DNA of 64,000 nt from Pseudomonas sp. DG56-2. Lineage in GTDB: Bacteria; Pseudomonadota; Gammaproteobacteria; Pseudomonadales; Pseudomonadaceae. The position numbers were made by a program, and so were the translations under genes. Of the stretch, positions 18,065 through 26,113 are shown piece by piece (within the stretch, counting starts at the first letter, position 1; each line of letters starts with the position of its first letter). The DNA lies in the NCBI RefSeq assembly GCF_004803755.1, contig NZ_CP032311.1, positions 3,426,501 to 3,490,500 of the forward strand, read 5' to 3'. Under the pieces are notes generated by a model. That model saw only the letters and a program-made list of their open reading frames with translations. It was not told where the DNA came from and made no database searches.

Positions 18065-18790
18065 TCAGTCCAGCCGTGCACCCACTCGCAGGGCGACTTC
18101 GCGGGTCCAGCGGGTCAGGCGCTCACTGTTGTGCTGGGCACGAAAGGCCGGGGCCATCAGGCTGATTGCGCCGTACAAGCGGTTGCGGCTGTCGAGCACC
18201 GGCGCGCTGACGCCCCAGATGCCGTCGTCGATTTCGCCAAGGCTTATGGCAAAGCCCTGGTCGCGAATGGGGATAAAGCTTTGCCGATAGAGCTCGAAGC
18301 CTTCGGCATCAACACCGTGTTCATGAAGGATCGCCTCGCTTCGCTCTGGCGCCATATGGGCCAGCAGCACCCGCGCCGAAGCGCCGACCAGCAGCGGCTG
18401 CGCGAGCCCCTTCTGATAACAGCAACGCAGCGGCTGGGGGCTATCGATCAATTCGATACAAATGGCCTGGCCGTTGCTGGGCACCATCAACGCAACACTT
18501 TCGCGGCTCAGTTCGGCCAAGCGTTTGAGCTCGGGCATGGCCTGCGATACCAGCAGCGCCTCGCGGTCGAATTTGTTTGCCAATTGCAGGCAGGCAGGCC
18601 CCGGCAGATAACGGCCGTGACCATTGTCTTCGGCCAAGCCCCAGCGCAGCAGGGTTTTCAAATGCCGATACGTGCTGCTCAAGGGCTGTTCCAGCTGCAG
18701 GCTCAGTTCCTTGGCCGACACGGCTTCGCTAGCCTGGCCAAGGGCGACAAGAATCTGCAGCAAACGATCGGTGGGGCTGTTGTAGTTCAT
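18065..18790 (-). CDS. IclR-family transcriptional regulator
   Basis: A 241-residue regulator: N-terminal winged helix (about residues 1-70, ATDRLLQILVALG-like opening and SSTYRHLKTLLRWGLAE), then the IclR effector domain (KRLAELSRESVALMVPSNGQAICIE; GASARVLLAHM; GFAISLGEIDDGIWGVSAPVLD). The ATG at 18790 has AAGGAG seven bases upstream; a longer frame to 18850 was rejected because it would cross the probable operator. It is the first gene of the run with hutG and gltS and likely controls it in response to a histidine or glutamate-related metabolite (inference). Confidence 0.88.
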   Translation of the reverse strand: MNYNSPTDRLLQILVALGQASEAVSAKELSLQLEQPLSSTYRHLKTLLRWGLAEDNGHGRYLPGPACLQLANKFDREALLVSQAMPELKRLAELSRESVALMVPSNGQAICIELIDSPQPLRCCYQKGLAQPLLVGASARVLLAHMAPERSEAILHEHGVDAEGFELYRQSFIPIRDQGFAISLGEIDDGIWGVSAPVLDSRNRLYGAISLMAPAFRAQHNSERLTRWTREVALRVGARLD

Positions 18791-18843
18791 ATGTGCTCCT
18801 TGCGAACATGGTGCACAGGGTTTTCTCAAAGGGTGAAACAAGA

Positions 18844-18869
18844 TTCCCATTGAGTGGGAAATTTCTCAC
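18844..18869 (-). promoter_or_regulatory. Candidate IclR operator, two overlapping palindromes
   Basis: TTCCCA, five bases, TGGGAA (18844-18860) overlaps GTGGGAAATTTCTCAC (18854-18869), a palindrome with one mismatch. Together they give three half-sites 54-80 bp upstream of the iclR start. IclR regulators commonly bind such short repeats next to their own promoter. Confidence 0.5.
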
Positions 18870-18927
18870 TTAAAAGCGACGATGGGTGTGTAGACAGGAC
18901 CTGGACGGTCACAGAAGGCAGGCAATA

Positions 18928-19491
18928 TCAGAACGCCAAGGTTTTCGCGCAGCGCCCGTACACCAGCACTTCCCCGGCAGTGGCAATCACCAGGCTCAAG
19001 CCGGTATAGGAAAAACCGAACGCCCTCACCTCAAGCTCTACCCCAAGCTTGTGAAACAGCGCCGGGCGGTGGTAACGCGCACCGTGCAACCACGAGCCAG
19101 GCTCGACCAGCAATAGGTGCTGTTCTGGCCAGGCCAGGGTGATGTCCTCGACCATCCAGCCATCGGCGGTGGCTACCGGTAGGCCACCCCCATTGATCCC
19201 GGCCATGCGTATTACACGATCCTGCAGCGGCCCGATGCCACGGGTCTGCAGGTGGCGGTCACTGCCAAGGTTATCGGTGCGATCACGCGCGACTTTTTCC
19301 CCGCTCTGACAATCGATCACGCTACGCCCGGAGCTGGACGCGACCAGAAGCAGTTCGCTGTCAGCATCGAAGCCGATCTCCAGCAGGCCCGCGATGCTCA
19401 GCCTGGCCTTGAGTTGCCACGGCGCCGGTGCCGGGGCGATCTGACGTTGTTCGATCTCCCGTCGCAGCGGGTCAAGGTGGGATGAAGACAT
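18928..19491 (-). CDS. Hypothetical protein
   Basis: A 187-residue protein, not recognised. It has no signal peptide or membrane helix; alternating short hydrophobic strands (LLEIGFDADSELLLVASSSG, VLVYGRCAK) suggest an all-beta fold. Start taken at MSSSHLDPLRREIEQRQ; the frame is open further to 19599 without credible coding character, and no strong ribosome binding site was found. It stands alone on the minus strand between the IclR operator region and a small membrane protein. Confidence 0.55.
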   Translation of the reverse strand: MSSSHLDPLRREIEQRQIAPAPAPWQLKARLSIAGLLEIGFDADSELLLVASSSGRSVIDCQSGEKVARDRTDNLGSDRHLQTRGIGPLQDRVIRMAGINGGGLPVATADGWMVEDITLAWPEQHLLLVEPGSWLHGARYHRPALFHKLGVELEVRAFGFSYTGLSLVIATAGEVLVYGRCAKTLAF

Positions 19492-19567
19492 GTCACAACT
19501 CTGCGCTGTGGGTCGGAGGCCATATCGGCACCCTACACACAGGCAGGTTCTTTTGCTACGCAGGGCA

Positions 19568-19780
19568 CTACCCTTCCCGCGAAATAGGAACGCCGGCACT
19601 CGATTTTGGACCGGCCACGGCCCAGGCGATCAAACCGAGCACGGGCACAAAAACGATAAACACTATCCATAGCATCTTCCGATCTGCCCGACTTTTACTC
19701 CCGATAATGCGCTTGATAGCCCAAAGTTCGACAAGGGTGAGCAATACTGCAAGTGTGATCCAGATATGACCGTTTTCCAT
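19568..19780 (-). CDS. Small membrane protein with PLD-nuclease N-terminal domain
   Basis: A 70-residue protein with two membrane helices: WITLAVLLTLVELWAI and MLWIVFIVFVPVLGLIAWAVAG, followed by GPKS. This two-helix unit ending in a proline-glycine turn is the PLDc_N domain that precedes phospholipase D-type enzymes but also exists alone, as here. GGAGG lies eight bases upstream of the ATG. No phospholipase D domain follows. Confidence 0.8.
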   Translation of the reverse strand: MENGHIWITLAVLLTLVELWAIKRIIGSKSRADRKMLWIVFIVFVPVLGLIAWAVAGPKSSAGVPISREG

Positions 19781-19930
19781 GCGTTGCCTCCAGTAGGGTA
19801 CGCAGGTTAGGTTTGCGGCAGCCGCCAGGGTTCATTCTGTTTTCGGATACCCCCGCACGTTCGCCACGGGCAATGAACTTCTGAGTAAACTCGACAAACC
19901 TCGACATCCTCTTTTGCCTGCGGAGCTTCA

Positions 19931-20938
19931 ATGCCCACCCCACGCCAGTTCAGCAGTAAAACCAGCACAACGAATATGCTGAACCTCAAGCACCCGCAAG
20001 CAGCCTCCTCGCCCGCTTACCGCGTCGGCTTTGTGTTACTGGAAAACTTCTCCATGGCCAGCTTTACCGTGGCCATGGATGTGCTGGTTACCGCCAACCT
20101 GTTGCAGAACAACCTTTTTGTGATCACGCCATTGTCTCTGGGCGGTGAGCGCGTCATCAGCGACCTGGGGTTGGAGATCTATGCCGCAGGCCTGGAACGG
20201 GCCACCCTGGATGAACTGGACATGTTGATTGTCTGCGGAGGGCTGCGCACCCCCCTCAAGTATCCGCTGCTGGATCGACTGCTGGCCGAAGCGGCAAGCC
20301 ACGGCCTGGCGTTGGGCGGCCTGTGGAACGGCGCCTATTTTCTCGGCCGTGCCGGGGTGCTGGCGGACTACAGTTGCACCATCCATCCCGAACAGCGGGC
20401 AAGCCTAGCCGAGCGCAGCGCGCAAAGCACGATTACCCCGGCAAGCTTTGTCCTGGATCGTGATCGGCTGACGGCGGCCAGCCCCAATGGCGCGTTGGAG
20501 ATGATGCTGGCCCTGTTGCGGCTGCAACAGGGCGATGCACTGGCCGCGGGAGTGGAGGAAATCCTGGCGTTCTCCGGGGCACGATTTCGCCGTGTCGACA
20601 GCAGCTCGAAAAAATCCATGAGCGCGCCGCTGCGTACCATCGTCGAGCTTATGGAGAACAATCTCGAGGAAACCCTTAGCCTCGACCAACTCGCCAGTTA
20701 CAGCGGCCGCTCGCGACGGCAGATCGATCGTTTGTTCCAGGCACAGCTGGGCACCTCCCCGAGCCGCTACTACATGGAACTGCGCATTACCAAGAGCCGT
20801 CGTTTGCTGCAGTATTCCGACCTGCCGCTGATGGACGTAGCGATTGCCTGCGGCTTTGTTTCAGTCTCGCATTTCAGCAAATGCTACAGCGCCTACTTCA
20901 GCTATCCACCTTCGCGAGAACAGCGGCTTGGCGAGTAG
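19931..20938 (+). CDS. GlxA-type AraC regulator (DJ-1/PfpI domain plus HTH)
   Basis: A 335-residue regulator. Residues about 30-190 form a DJ-1/PfpI-like domain (YRVGFVLLENFSMASFTVAMDVL; MLIVCGGLRTP; GGLWNGAYFLGRAGVL), with no catalytic cysteine at the nucleophile elbow (LWNGAY). Residues about 230-330 are the AraC helix-turn-helix pair (LDQLASYSGRSRRQIDRLFQ; LPLMDVAIACGFVSVSHFSKCYSAYF). Related GlxA-type proteins control amine and amino-acid catabolism. GGAG upstream favours 19931; an ATG at 19976 is possible. Its last 41 bp overlap the end of the convergent exporter gene. Confidence 0.85.
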   Translation: MPTPRQFSSKTSTTNMLNLKHPQAASSPAYRVGFVLLENFSMASFTVAMDVLVTANLLQNNLFVITPLSLGGERVISDLGLEIYAAGLERATLDELDMLIVCGGLRTPLKYPLLDRLLAEAASHGLALGGLWNGAYFLGRAGVLADYSCTIHPEQRASLAERSAQSTITPASFVLDRDRLTAASPNGALEMMLALLRLQQGDALAAGVEEILAFSGARFRRVDSSSKKSMSAPLRTIVELMENNLEETLSLDQLASYSGRSRRQIDRLFQAQLGTSPSRYYMELRITKSRRLLQYSDLPLMDVAIACGFVSVSHFSKCYSAYFSYPPSREQRLGE

Positions 20939-21839
20939 CGCGACGGTTGTTGCTCAGGCTCAGGCCGCCTTCCATCACAAGGACCAGCACGGCTAGCCAA
21001 ATGGCAATGTAGGTGGGCCATTGCGCCGCAGCGATGCTTTCACCGAGCATAATCGCCGCCAGCACCAGAAGGATGGGTTCAACGTAGATCAGCAGGCCAA
21101 ACAGCGTCAAGTTCAGCCGCGGCCCCGACAGCGCTTGCAGGGCCAGGGCTGATGCACTGATGGCGCCCAGCCCGACCACCAGCCATGGCAGCGAGGAGCC
21201 GCTGCCTGCAGCTGCCAGCACTACCCCGCCCTTGAGCACCAGCCCCAGGCTGACCGGCAAGCTCAGGCTCATGTCGAACCACAGCCCGCCCATATTGTTG
21301 CTGTCACTGACCCGGCGCAGCCAGAAGTACAACGGATACCCCAGCGCCACCGCCAACACCGGCCAACTGATGGCCTTGGCAATTGCGATCTGGTTAATGA
21401 TGCCCAACGCCGCCAACCCGCACGCCAGCAGTTGCAGGCGGCTGATGCTGTCATTGAAAGCCAGGCGGCCGACGATCACCATGGTCAGTGGCATGAGGAA
21501 GTAGCCCAGCGAGACATCGAGGCCATAGCCATTGATCGGTGCCCACATGAACAACCACAACTGAACGCCAAGCAGCGCCGCCGAGATCAGGCGCACAGCC
21601 CAGAACCAGCGTTCTTCGAACAACCGCTGGAAAAGCCGACGGACTTCGTGCCAGTGACCACTGGCAAGCACCATCAGCGTCAGGCACGGCACGGTCAGCA
21701 GAATGCGCCAGCCATAGATTTCTTCACCGTCGAGGGGATCAAGCAGGTGGGTGTAGGCGTACATCAGCGCAAACAGTACCGACGCGAGTACGTTGAGCAG
21801 TACGCCAAGCGAGGCGTTGGGGGTGGCGGGCCGGTGCAT
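20898..21839 (-). CDS. DMT-superfamily (EamA) transporter, RhaT/RarD-like
   Basis: A 313-residue inner membrane protein with about ten hydrophobic segments in two EamA repeats (LLNVLASVLFALMYAYTHLL at the start; LFGLLIYVEPILLVLAAIML near the end). The length and the opening resemble RarD-type exporters. It diverges from an Lrp-family regulator across 99 bp, the standard arrangement for an amino-acid exporter controlled by its neighbour. The substrate is unknown. Confidence 0.82.
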   Translation of the reverse strand: MHRPATPNASLGVLLNVLASVLFALMYAYTHLLDPLDGEEIYGWRILLTVPCLTLMVLASGHWHEVRRLFQRLFEERWFWAVRLISAALLGVQLWLFMWAPINGYGLDVSLGYFLMPLTMVIVGRLAFNDSISRLQLLACGLAALGIINQIAIAKAISWPVLAVALGYPLYFWLRRVSDSNNMGGLWFDMSLSLPVSLGLVLKGGVVLAAAGSGSSLPWLVVGLGAISASALALQALSGPRLNLTLFGLLIYVEPILLVLAAIMLGESIAAAQWPTYIAIWLAVLVLVMEGGLSLSNNRRATRQAAVLAKVDS

Positions 21840-21938
21840 TGCGATGTCCTTCTCGGGGCGTTGAGTCGGTGATAATTTATTGCGTAAGCACTGAAAAGTG
21901 CCCTCTTATTTCGCCCCTCCGATGAGAAATTTTTGCAC

Positions 21939-22415
21939 ATGAAACCTGCATTGGATGACTTCGACCTGGCCTTGCTCGACGCCCTGCAGCAAGACAACAG
22001 CCTGGCCCTGCGCCAACTTGCTGAGCAAGTTCACCTTTCCACCGCATCGGTGCAACGGCGGATTCAGCGATTGAACGCCAGTGGCGTTATCCAGGCCAAT
22101 GCGGCGGTGATCGACCCGGAAAGAATCGGCCAGGTCATTACCTTGATGGTCGAGGTGCATGCCGAACGTACCCAGTCGCCGGATCTGGAACTGATGAAGC
22201 AGACCTTCTCCGGACCCGAGATCCAGCAGTGCTACTACGTGACCGGCGACGCCGACTTCATGCTGGTGCTCACCGTGGCAAGCATGAGCGAGTACCAGGC
22301 GCTGACCCAGCGGTTATTCCATGACAACCCGAACGTGAAGTGGTTTCGGACCATTGTCGTGCTGGAACGGGTGAAGTCGACGTTGCAGGTGCCTATTGAT
22401 AGATCGCAGCGCTGA
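21939..22415 (+). CDS. Lrp/AsnC-family transcriptional regulator
   Basis: A 158-residue regulator: AsnC-type helix-turn-helix (DFDLALLDALQQDNSLALRQLAEQVHLSTASVQRRIQRL, written here as its key helices) followed by the RAM ligand domain (VEVHAERTQSPDLELMKQ; QCYYVTGDADFMLVL). The ATG at 21939 begins the usual Lrp opening; an in-frame TTG six bases earlier is less likely. It probably controls the divergent EamA transporter in response to an amino acid. Confidence 0.88.
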   Translation: MKPALDDFDLALLDALQQDNSLALRQLAEQVHLSTASVQRRIQRLNASGVIQANAAVIDPERIGQVITLMVEVHAERTQSPDLELMKQTFSGPEIQQCYYVTGDADFMLVLTVASMSEYQALTQRLFHDNPNVKWFRTIVVLERVKSTLQVPIDRSQR

Positions 22416-22427
22416 TCCGGGAGCCCC

Positions 22428-22889
22428 TCACTGCTTTTCCAGTGCCTGGCGCAATTCGTCTGCGCTGGTGTACTCACGCTGGCTGACCACCTGCCCCTTG
22501 TCCAACTGCAGCCACAGTACTTTGTCTTCGGCAGGGGCATAGCGCGTTGCTACGCTGCCGTCACGGTCCAGCAACACCCGGTAGCTGTAGTCACGCATGG
22601 CCGGAATGGCGAAAAGCTTGGAAATCAACGCCGGCATACGCTGGATATCGGCAACGAACACGGTATTACGCGCTTCCAGATAACCCTTGGGACGGTCTTC
22701 CAAAGCAGCCTTGACCAACTTGGCGCCGTCCATGTTGCTCGCCACCAACAAGGTACGGGTCTGATCGTTGAGGCTATAGGCCTGGTCGTATTGGTCGAGC
22801 AGCGTCCAGGGTGTGAGCTGCTCACCAACTTCGACCGCCTGGACCAGGAGCGGGGACAAACTCAGCAGTAGTGCGATGGCGTATTTCAC
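22428..22889 (-). CDS. Periplasmic thioredoxin-fold-like protein (YtfJ-like)
   Basis: A 153-residue exported protein with a clear signal peptide (MKYAIALLLSLSPLLVQA). The mature part, VGEQLTPWTLLDQYDQAY then TRTLLVASNMDGAK and YSYRVLLDRDGSVATRYAP, has the strand and helix order of thioredoxin-fold proteins but no CxxC pair, so no disulfide chemistry is expected. It resembles the YtfJ group; function unknown. Convergent with the Lrp-type gene (12 bp between stops) and divergent from the MocR gene. Confidence 0.6.
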   Translation of the reverse strand: MKYAIALLLSLSPLLVQAVEVGEQLTPWTLLDQYDQAYSLNDQTRTLLVASNMDGAKLVKAALEDRPKGYLEARNTVFVADIQRMPALISKLFAIPAMRDYSYRVLLDRDGSVATRYAPAEDKVLWLQLDKGQVVSQREYTSADELRQALEKQ

Positions 22890-23013
22890 AAGTTACCTCG
22901 ATAGATGTGTTCACGGTTGATAGAGCCTTCATACAAGGCCGTTGCGAGCGCCTGGGTCCACGCATAGACTGGCCTGCCAACTCGGGCCAGTTTAAGGACA
23001 AACGGCAGACCAC

Positions 23014-24507
23014 ATGGCAAAAGCATTCGAACTCGACACGCTCAAAATTCGCCTTAACGATGTCGAACTTCAAGCGCTGGACCTGCATCAGCGCATTCAG
23101 CGCGCCCTGCGCGAGCTGATTCTTCAGGGTGTGCTGGAACCGGGGCTGAAACTCCCGGCAACACGGGCGTTGGCGCAGGCGTTGGGCTTTGCCCGGGACA
23201 CCGTGGAAAACGCCTACATCCAGTTGCAGCGCGACGGTTTTCTCGAACGACGCAAAGGCTCTGGCAGCTATGTATCACAGACCCTGGGTATGGAGTTGCG
23301 CGGCATTGCCCATAGACGCATCCGGCAACAAAAACACCCGCAACAGGCGACCGCTGCCGCTGAGGGGCTGAGCCTGCGCGGCCGTATGATCCACGCCAGC
23401 GGAGGCGTCAGCGATCAGCAAGCGATCAAGGCGTTCGCCACCGGACTGCCCGAAACCCGCTCCTTCCCGGTAGATGTCTGGGAGCGCTTGCAGCGTCAGG
23501 CGATGAAGGATTATCGCCCGCGCATATTGCTGCATGGTGACCCGCAAGGCGCCGAGCCGCTGCGCAAGGCGATTTCGGTGTACTTGAACCTGGAACGTGG
23601 CGCCAAAGTGACGCCCGAGCAGATCCTGGTGCTGAGCAGTACCCGCCAGGCACTTTACCTGTGTGCACAACTGCTGGTAGATGCCGGTCGACCGATCTTG
23701 ATGGAAAACCCAGGTTACTTTGGTGCGCGCAAAGCCTTTGAAGCCGCCGAGGCTCGCGTGGTGCCGATTGACGTCGATGCCCAGGGCATCCGTACCGAAC
23801 TGCTGCTGGCCGATCGCAGTGGTGCGAACTGTGTCTATGTCACCCCGTCACATCAGTACCCCACGGGGGCAACCCTGTCTTTGGAGCGCAGGCTGGAGCT
23901 GATCAACTGGGCCGCCAGCCAAGGCAAGTGGATCATCGAGGATGACTACGACAGCGAATTTCACTACGACGGCCTGCCAACAGCCTGCGTCCAGGGCCTG
24001 GACAGCTACCAGCGCACCCTCTACATCGGTACTTTCAGCAAAACCCTGTACCCAGGGCTGCGCCTGGGCTACATGGTACTGCCACGCGAATTGGTCCAAC
24101 CCTTCAGCCATGCGCGGAGCATTATCGATGGGCATACCCCGCAAATCCTGCAACTGACCCTGGCGCGCTTCATGGAAGACGGACATTACAATGCCCATGT
24201 GCGCGCCATGCGCAAACTCTACGCAGCGCGCAGGACAAGCATGCTCACGGCCATCGATAGCCATCTGTCCGGCATCGTCAGTGCCCTGCATCCTCCCGGA
24301 GGGCTGCAGATACCCTGCCTGTTGAACGATCGCTGGAGCGAGGCGCAGACCATCGCCAAGGCAGCTTCGGCTGGCCTGCACTTGCCAGGGCTGAGCCGCC
24401 TGTATGCCGGTGCGCAAAAGCAACAGGGTTGGCTTCTGGGCTATGCCTCGTTGACGGCCCACGAGATCGAAACGGCCATGCTTCGGCTGGCCAACGCGTT
24501 GAAATAA
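23014..24507 (+). CDS. MocR-family (GntR-HTH plus aminotransferase) regulator, PdxR-like
   Basis: A 497-residue regulator. Residues about 20-90 are a GntR winged helix (HQRIQRALRELILQGVLEPG; TRALAQALGFARDTVENAYIQL). Residues about 130-497 are a fold-type I aminotransferase domain in which the PLP lysine is kept (YIGTFSKTLYPGLRLGYMVLP). Such proteins sense PLP or amino-acid adducts rather than transaminate. The next gene downstream, 190 bp away on the same strand, encodes ureidoglycine aminohydrolase and could be a target, as could a pyridoxine or amine gene elsewhere. Confidence 0.87.
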   Translation: MAKAFELDTLKIRLNDVELQALDLHQRIQRALRELILQGVLEPGLKLPATRALAQALGFARDTVENAYIQLQRDGFLERRKGSGSYVSQTLGMELRGIAHRRIRQQKHPQQATAAAEGLSLRGRMIHASGGVSDQQAIKAFATGLPETRSFPVDVWERLQRQAMKDYRPRILLHGDPQGAEPLRKAISVYLNLERGAKVTPEQILVLSSTRQALYLCAQLLVDAGRPILMENPGYFGARKAFEAAEARVVPIDVDAQGIRTELLLADRSGANCVYVTPSHQYPTGATLSLERRLELINWAASQGKWIIEDDYDSEFHYDGLPTACVQGLDSYQRTLYIGTFSKTLYPGLRLGYMVLPRELVQPFSHARSIIDGHTPQILQLTLARFMEDGHYNAHVRAMRKLYAARRTSMLTAIDSHLSGIVSALHPPGGLQIPCLLNDRWSEAQTIAKAASAGLHLPGLSRLYAGAQKQQGWLLGYASLTAHEIETAMLRLANALK

Positions 24508-24567
24508 CCCACCTCAGACACGGCGGCGCCTGGGCAAATGAGACCGCGGGATCGACATTCACTAATC

Positions 24568-24582
24568 AAATACCGGGTATTT
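24568..24582. promoter_or_regulatory. Palindrome upstream of allE
   Basis: AAATACC, G, GGTATTT is a perfect 15-bp palindrome about 115 bp upstream of the ureidoglycine aminohydrolase start and 60 bp after the MocR gene. A candidate regulator binding site; no protein is assigned. Confidence 0.4.
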
Positions 24583-24696
24583 CAACATTTAATTTGTGCA
24601 TGAGAGGAGCTTGTCTATATCGTGTCAATGCATCCCCACGCAGCGCCGGCCGGTGCTGCCAGGCACGGGGACACAACAACAAAGTAGAGACTGTCC

Positions 24697-25533
24697 ATGT
24701 CTAAATCTTCTTACTACGCCCCTCACGGTGGGCACCCAGCTCAAACCGAGCTGCTCACAGACCGTGCCATGTTCACCGAAGCCTATGCCGTCATCCCCAA
24801 GGGCGTAATGCGTGACATCGTCACCAGCCACCTGCCGTTCTGGGACAAAATGCGCATGTGGGTCATCGCCCGCCCGCTGACCGGCTTCTCGGAAACCTTC
24901 TCGCAGTACATCGTGGAACTGGCGCCAGAAGGCGGCAGCGAGCGTCCTGAACTGGACAAGAATGCCGAAGCAGTGCTGTTCGTCGTCGAAGGCGAAATGG
25001 ACATCACCCTGCAAGGCAAGCCGTACACCCTGAAAGAAGGCGGCTATGCCTTCATTCCGCCGGCTGCCGACTGGAGCCTGCGCAACAACAGCGGCAAGAA
25101 CGTCACGTTCCACTGGATCCGCAAGCACTACCAGGTTGTAGAAGGCCTGGCCCTGCCGGAAGCCTTCGTCACCAACGAGAAAGACATCGAGCCGATCCCG
25201 ATGCCGGGCACCGACGGCGCCTGGGTTACCACCCGCTTCGTCGACATGGCCGACATGCGCCACGACATGCACGTGAACATCGTGACCTTCCAGCCTGGCG
25301 GTGTGATTCCGTTTGCCGAAACCCACGTCATGGAACACGGCCTGTACGTCCTTGAAGGTAAAGCGGTGTACCGCCTGAACCAGGACTGGGTCGAAGTAGA
25401 AGCCGGCGACTTCATGTGGCTGCGCGCCTTCTGCCCGCAAGCTTGCTACTCCGGCGGCCCTGGTCCATTCCGCTACCTGCTGTACAAAGATGTAAACCGT
25501 CACATGAACCTGGTACTGAACCCTCAGCGCTGA
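24697..25533 (+). CDS. allE: (S)-ureidoglycine aminohydrolase
   Basis: A 278-residue protein of two cupin domains. The second carries the family's metal and substrate motif: DMRHDMHVNIVTFQPGG followed by ETHVMEHGLYVLEGKAVYRLN, and a C-terminal end (LLYKDVNRHMNL) typical of the AllE/UGlyAH family. It releases ammonia from (S)-ureidoglycine to give (S)-ureidoglycolate in allantoin degradation. The codon use is that of a well-expressed gene. No other allantoin or urate genes are nearby in this window. A strong terminator follows directly. Confidence 0.93.
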   Translation: MSKSSYYAPHGGHPAQTELLTDRAMFTEAYAVIPKGVMRDIVTSHLPFWDKMRMWVIARPLTGFSETFSQYIVELAPEGGSERPELDKNAEAVLFVVEGEMDITLQGKPYTLKEGGYAFIPPAADWSLRNNSGKNVTFHWIRKHYQVVEGLALPEAFVTNEKDIEPIPMPGTDGAWVTTRFVDMADMRHDMHVNIVTFQPGGVIPFAETHVMEHGLYVLEGKAVYRLNQDWVEVEAGDFMWLRAFCPQACYSGGPGPFRYLLYKDVNRHMNLVLNPQR

Positions 25534-25550
25534 GTCCAGACTCCCGGTAC

Positions 25551-25578
25551 AAAACCCGCCGCCAAGGCGGGTTTTTTT
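25551..25578 (+). terminator. Rho-independent terminator after allE
   Basis: AAACCCGCC (25552-25560), loop GCCAA, GGCGGGTTT (25566-25574), then T7 to 25578. A textbook terminator 18 bp after the allE stop. Confidence 0.95.
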
Positions 25579-25634
25579 ATGATTTTTCACCGAGTCCGGG
25601 GGGCGCCTGCACTGGCACATCTTCAAAATCAATG

Positions 25635-25670
25635 TCTTGATCTTGATCTTGATCTTGATCTTGATCTTCA
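25635..25670. repeat. Hexanucleotide tandem repeat (TCTTGA)5
   Basis: Five exact copies of TCTTGA (25635-25664) plus a sixth with one change (TCTTCA). The repeat lies in non-coding DNA after the allE terminator. Its length is open to slippage and may vary between strains. Confidence 0.95.
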
Positions 25671-25699
25671 TGCACGTCAGCACAGGCGCCGCAGAGTGC

Positions 25700-25980
25700 G
25701 ACTTCAGAAGGCCGAGAGGAGGTGCCTGTAGGGGTCAGTGCGCAGCACCTTTGGCGTTAGCCGAAGACGCGAGACGTAGACTTGGCGAAGCAAGTCGTAG
25801 GCCGCGTGGCCCCGGAAGGTGCCGTATCGAGGGGACCCGAAGCGCAGCGTAGGGCCGTATGTAGGAGCGAGCGGTTTTGGTTCCTTTTGCCAAGACAAAA
25901 GGGACCCGCCGTAAGGGCGGAAGGGGCCAACAGCGGCACTGGATAAAATGGATAAGCCCGCAGCCTCAAACCCAGTCAAG
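25700..25980. repeat. Probable dispersed intergenic repeat element
   Basis: This part of the 580-bp gap between allE and the START-domain gene has no credible gene. It contains a small hairpin CCTTTTG (25883-25889)/CAAAAGG (25896-25902) followed at once by CCGCC (25906-25910)/GGCGG (25916-25920), and several runs rich in short self-complementary words. From memory, closely similar sequence recurs in intergenic DNA of many Pseudomonas genomes and generates spurious small open frames. That recollection could not be checked here. Confidence 0.5.
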
Positions 25981-26010
25981 TCCAGCCCAGCCCAGCCCAG
26001 CCCAGCCCAA
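25981..26010. repeat. Pentanucleotide tandem repeat (CCCAG)
   Basis: Four exact CCCAG units (25986-26005) flanked by TCCAG and CCCAA, each one base off. Non-coding; about 100 bp upstream of the START-domain gene. Confidence 0.9.
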
Positions 26011-26113
26011 AGATCATCCTCCCCCGAACCTTCTTACACCCTACTATCGCCAGGCAAGCCCGCTTCCACGGCCTATGCTTGGGTGACTTGACGTTAGCGA
26101 TGGAGCCTGCCCG

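Noticed and set aside
24625..25683. Minus-strand frame starting with a Lys-Ile repeat run
   Set aside because: The (Lys-Ile) run is just the translated TCTTGA hexamer array, and the remainder is antisense of allE.
25704..25979. 91-codon open frame on the minus strand in the allE-START gap
   Set aside because: Its sequence resembles the spurious small proteins called inside repeated Pseudomonas intergenic DNA; no ribosome binding site and hairpins run through it.
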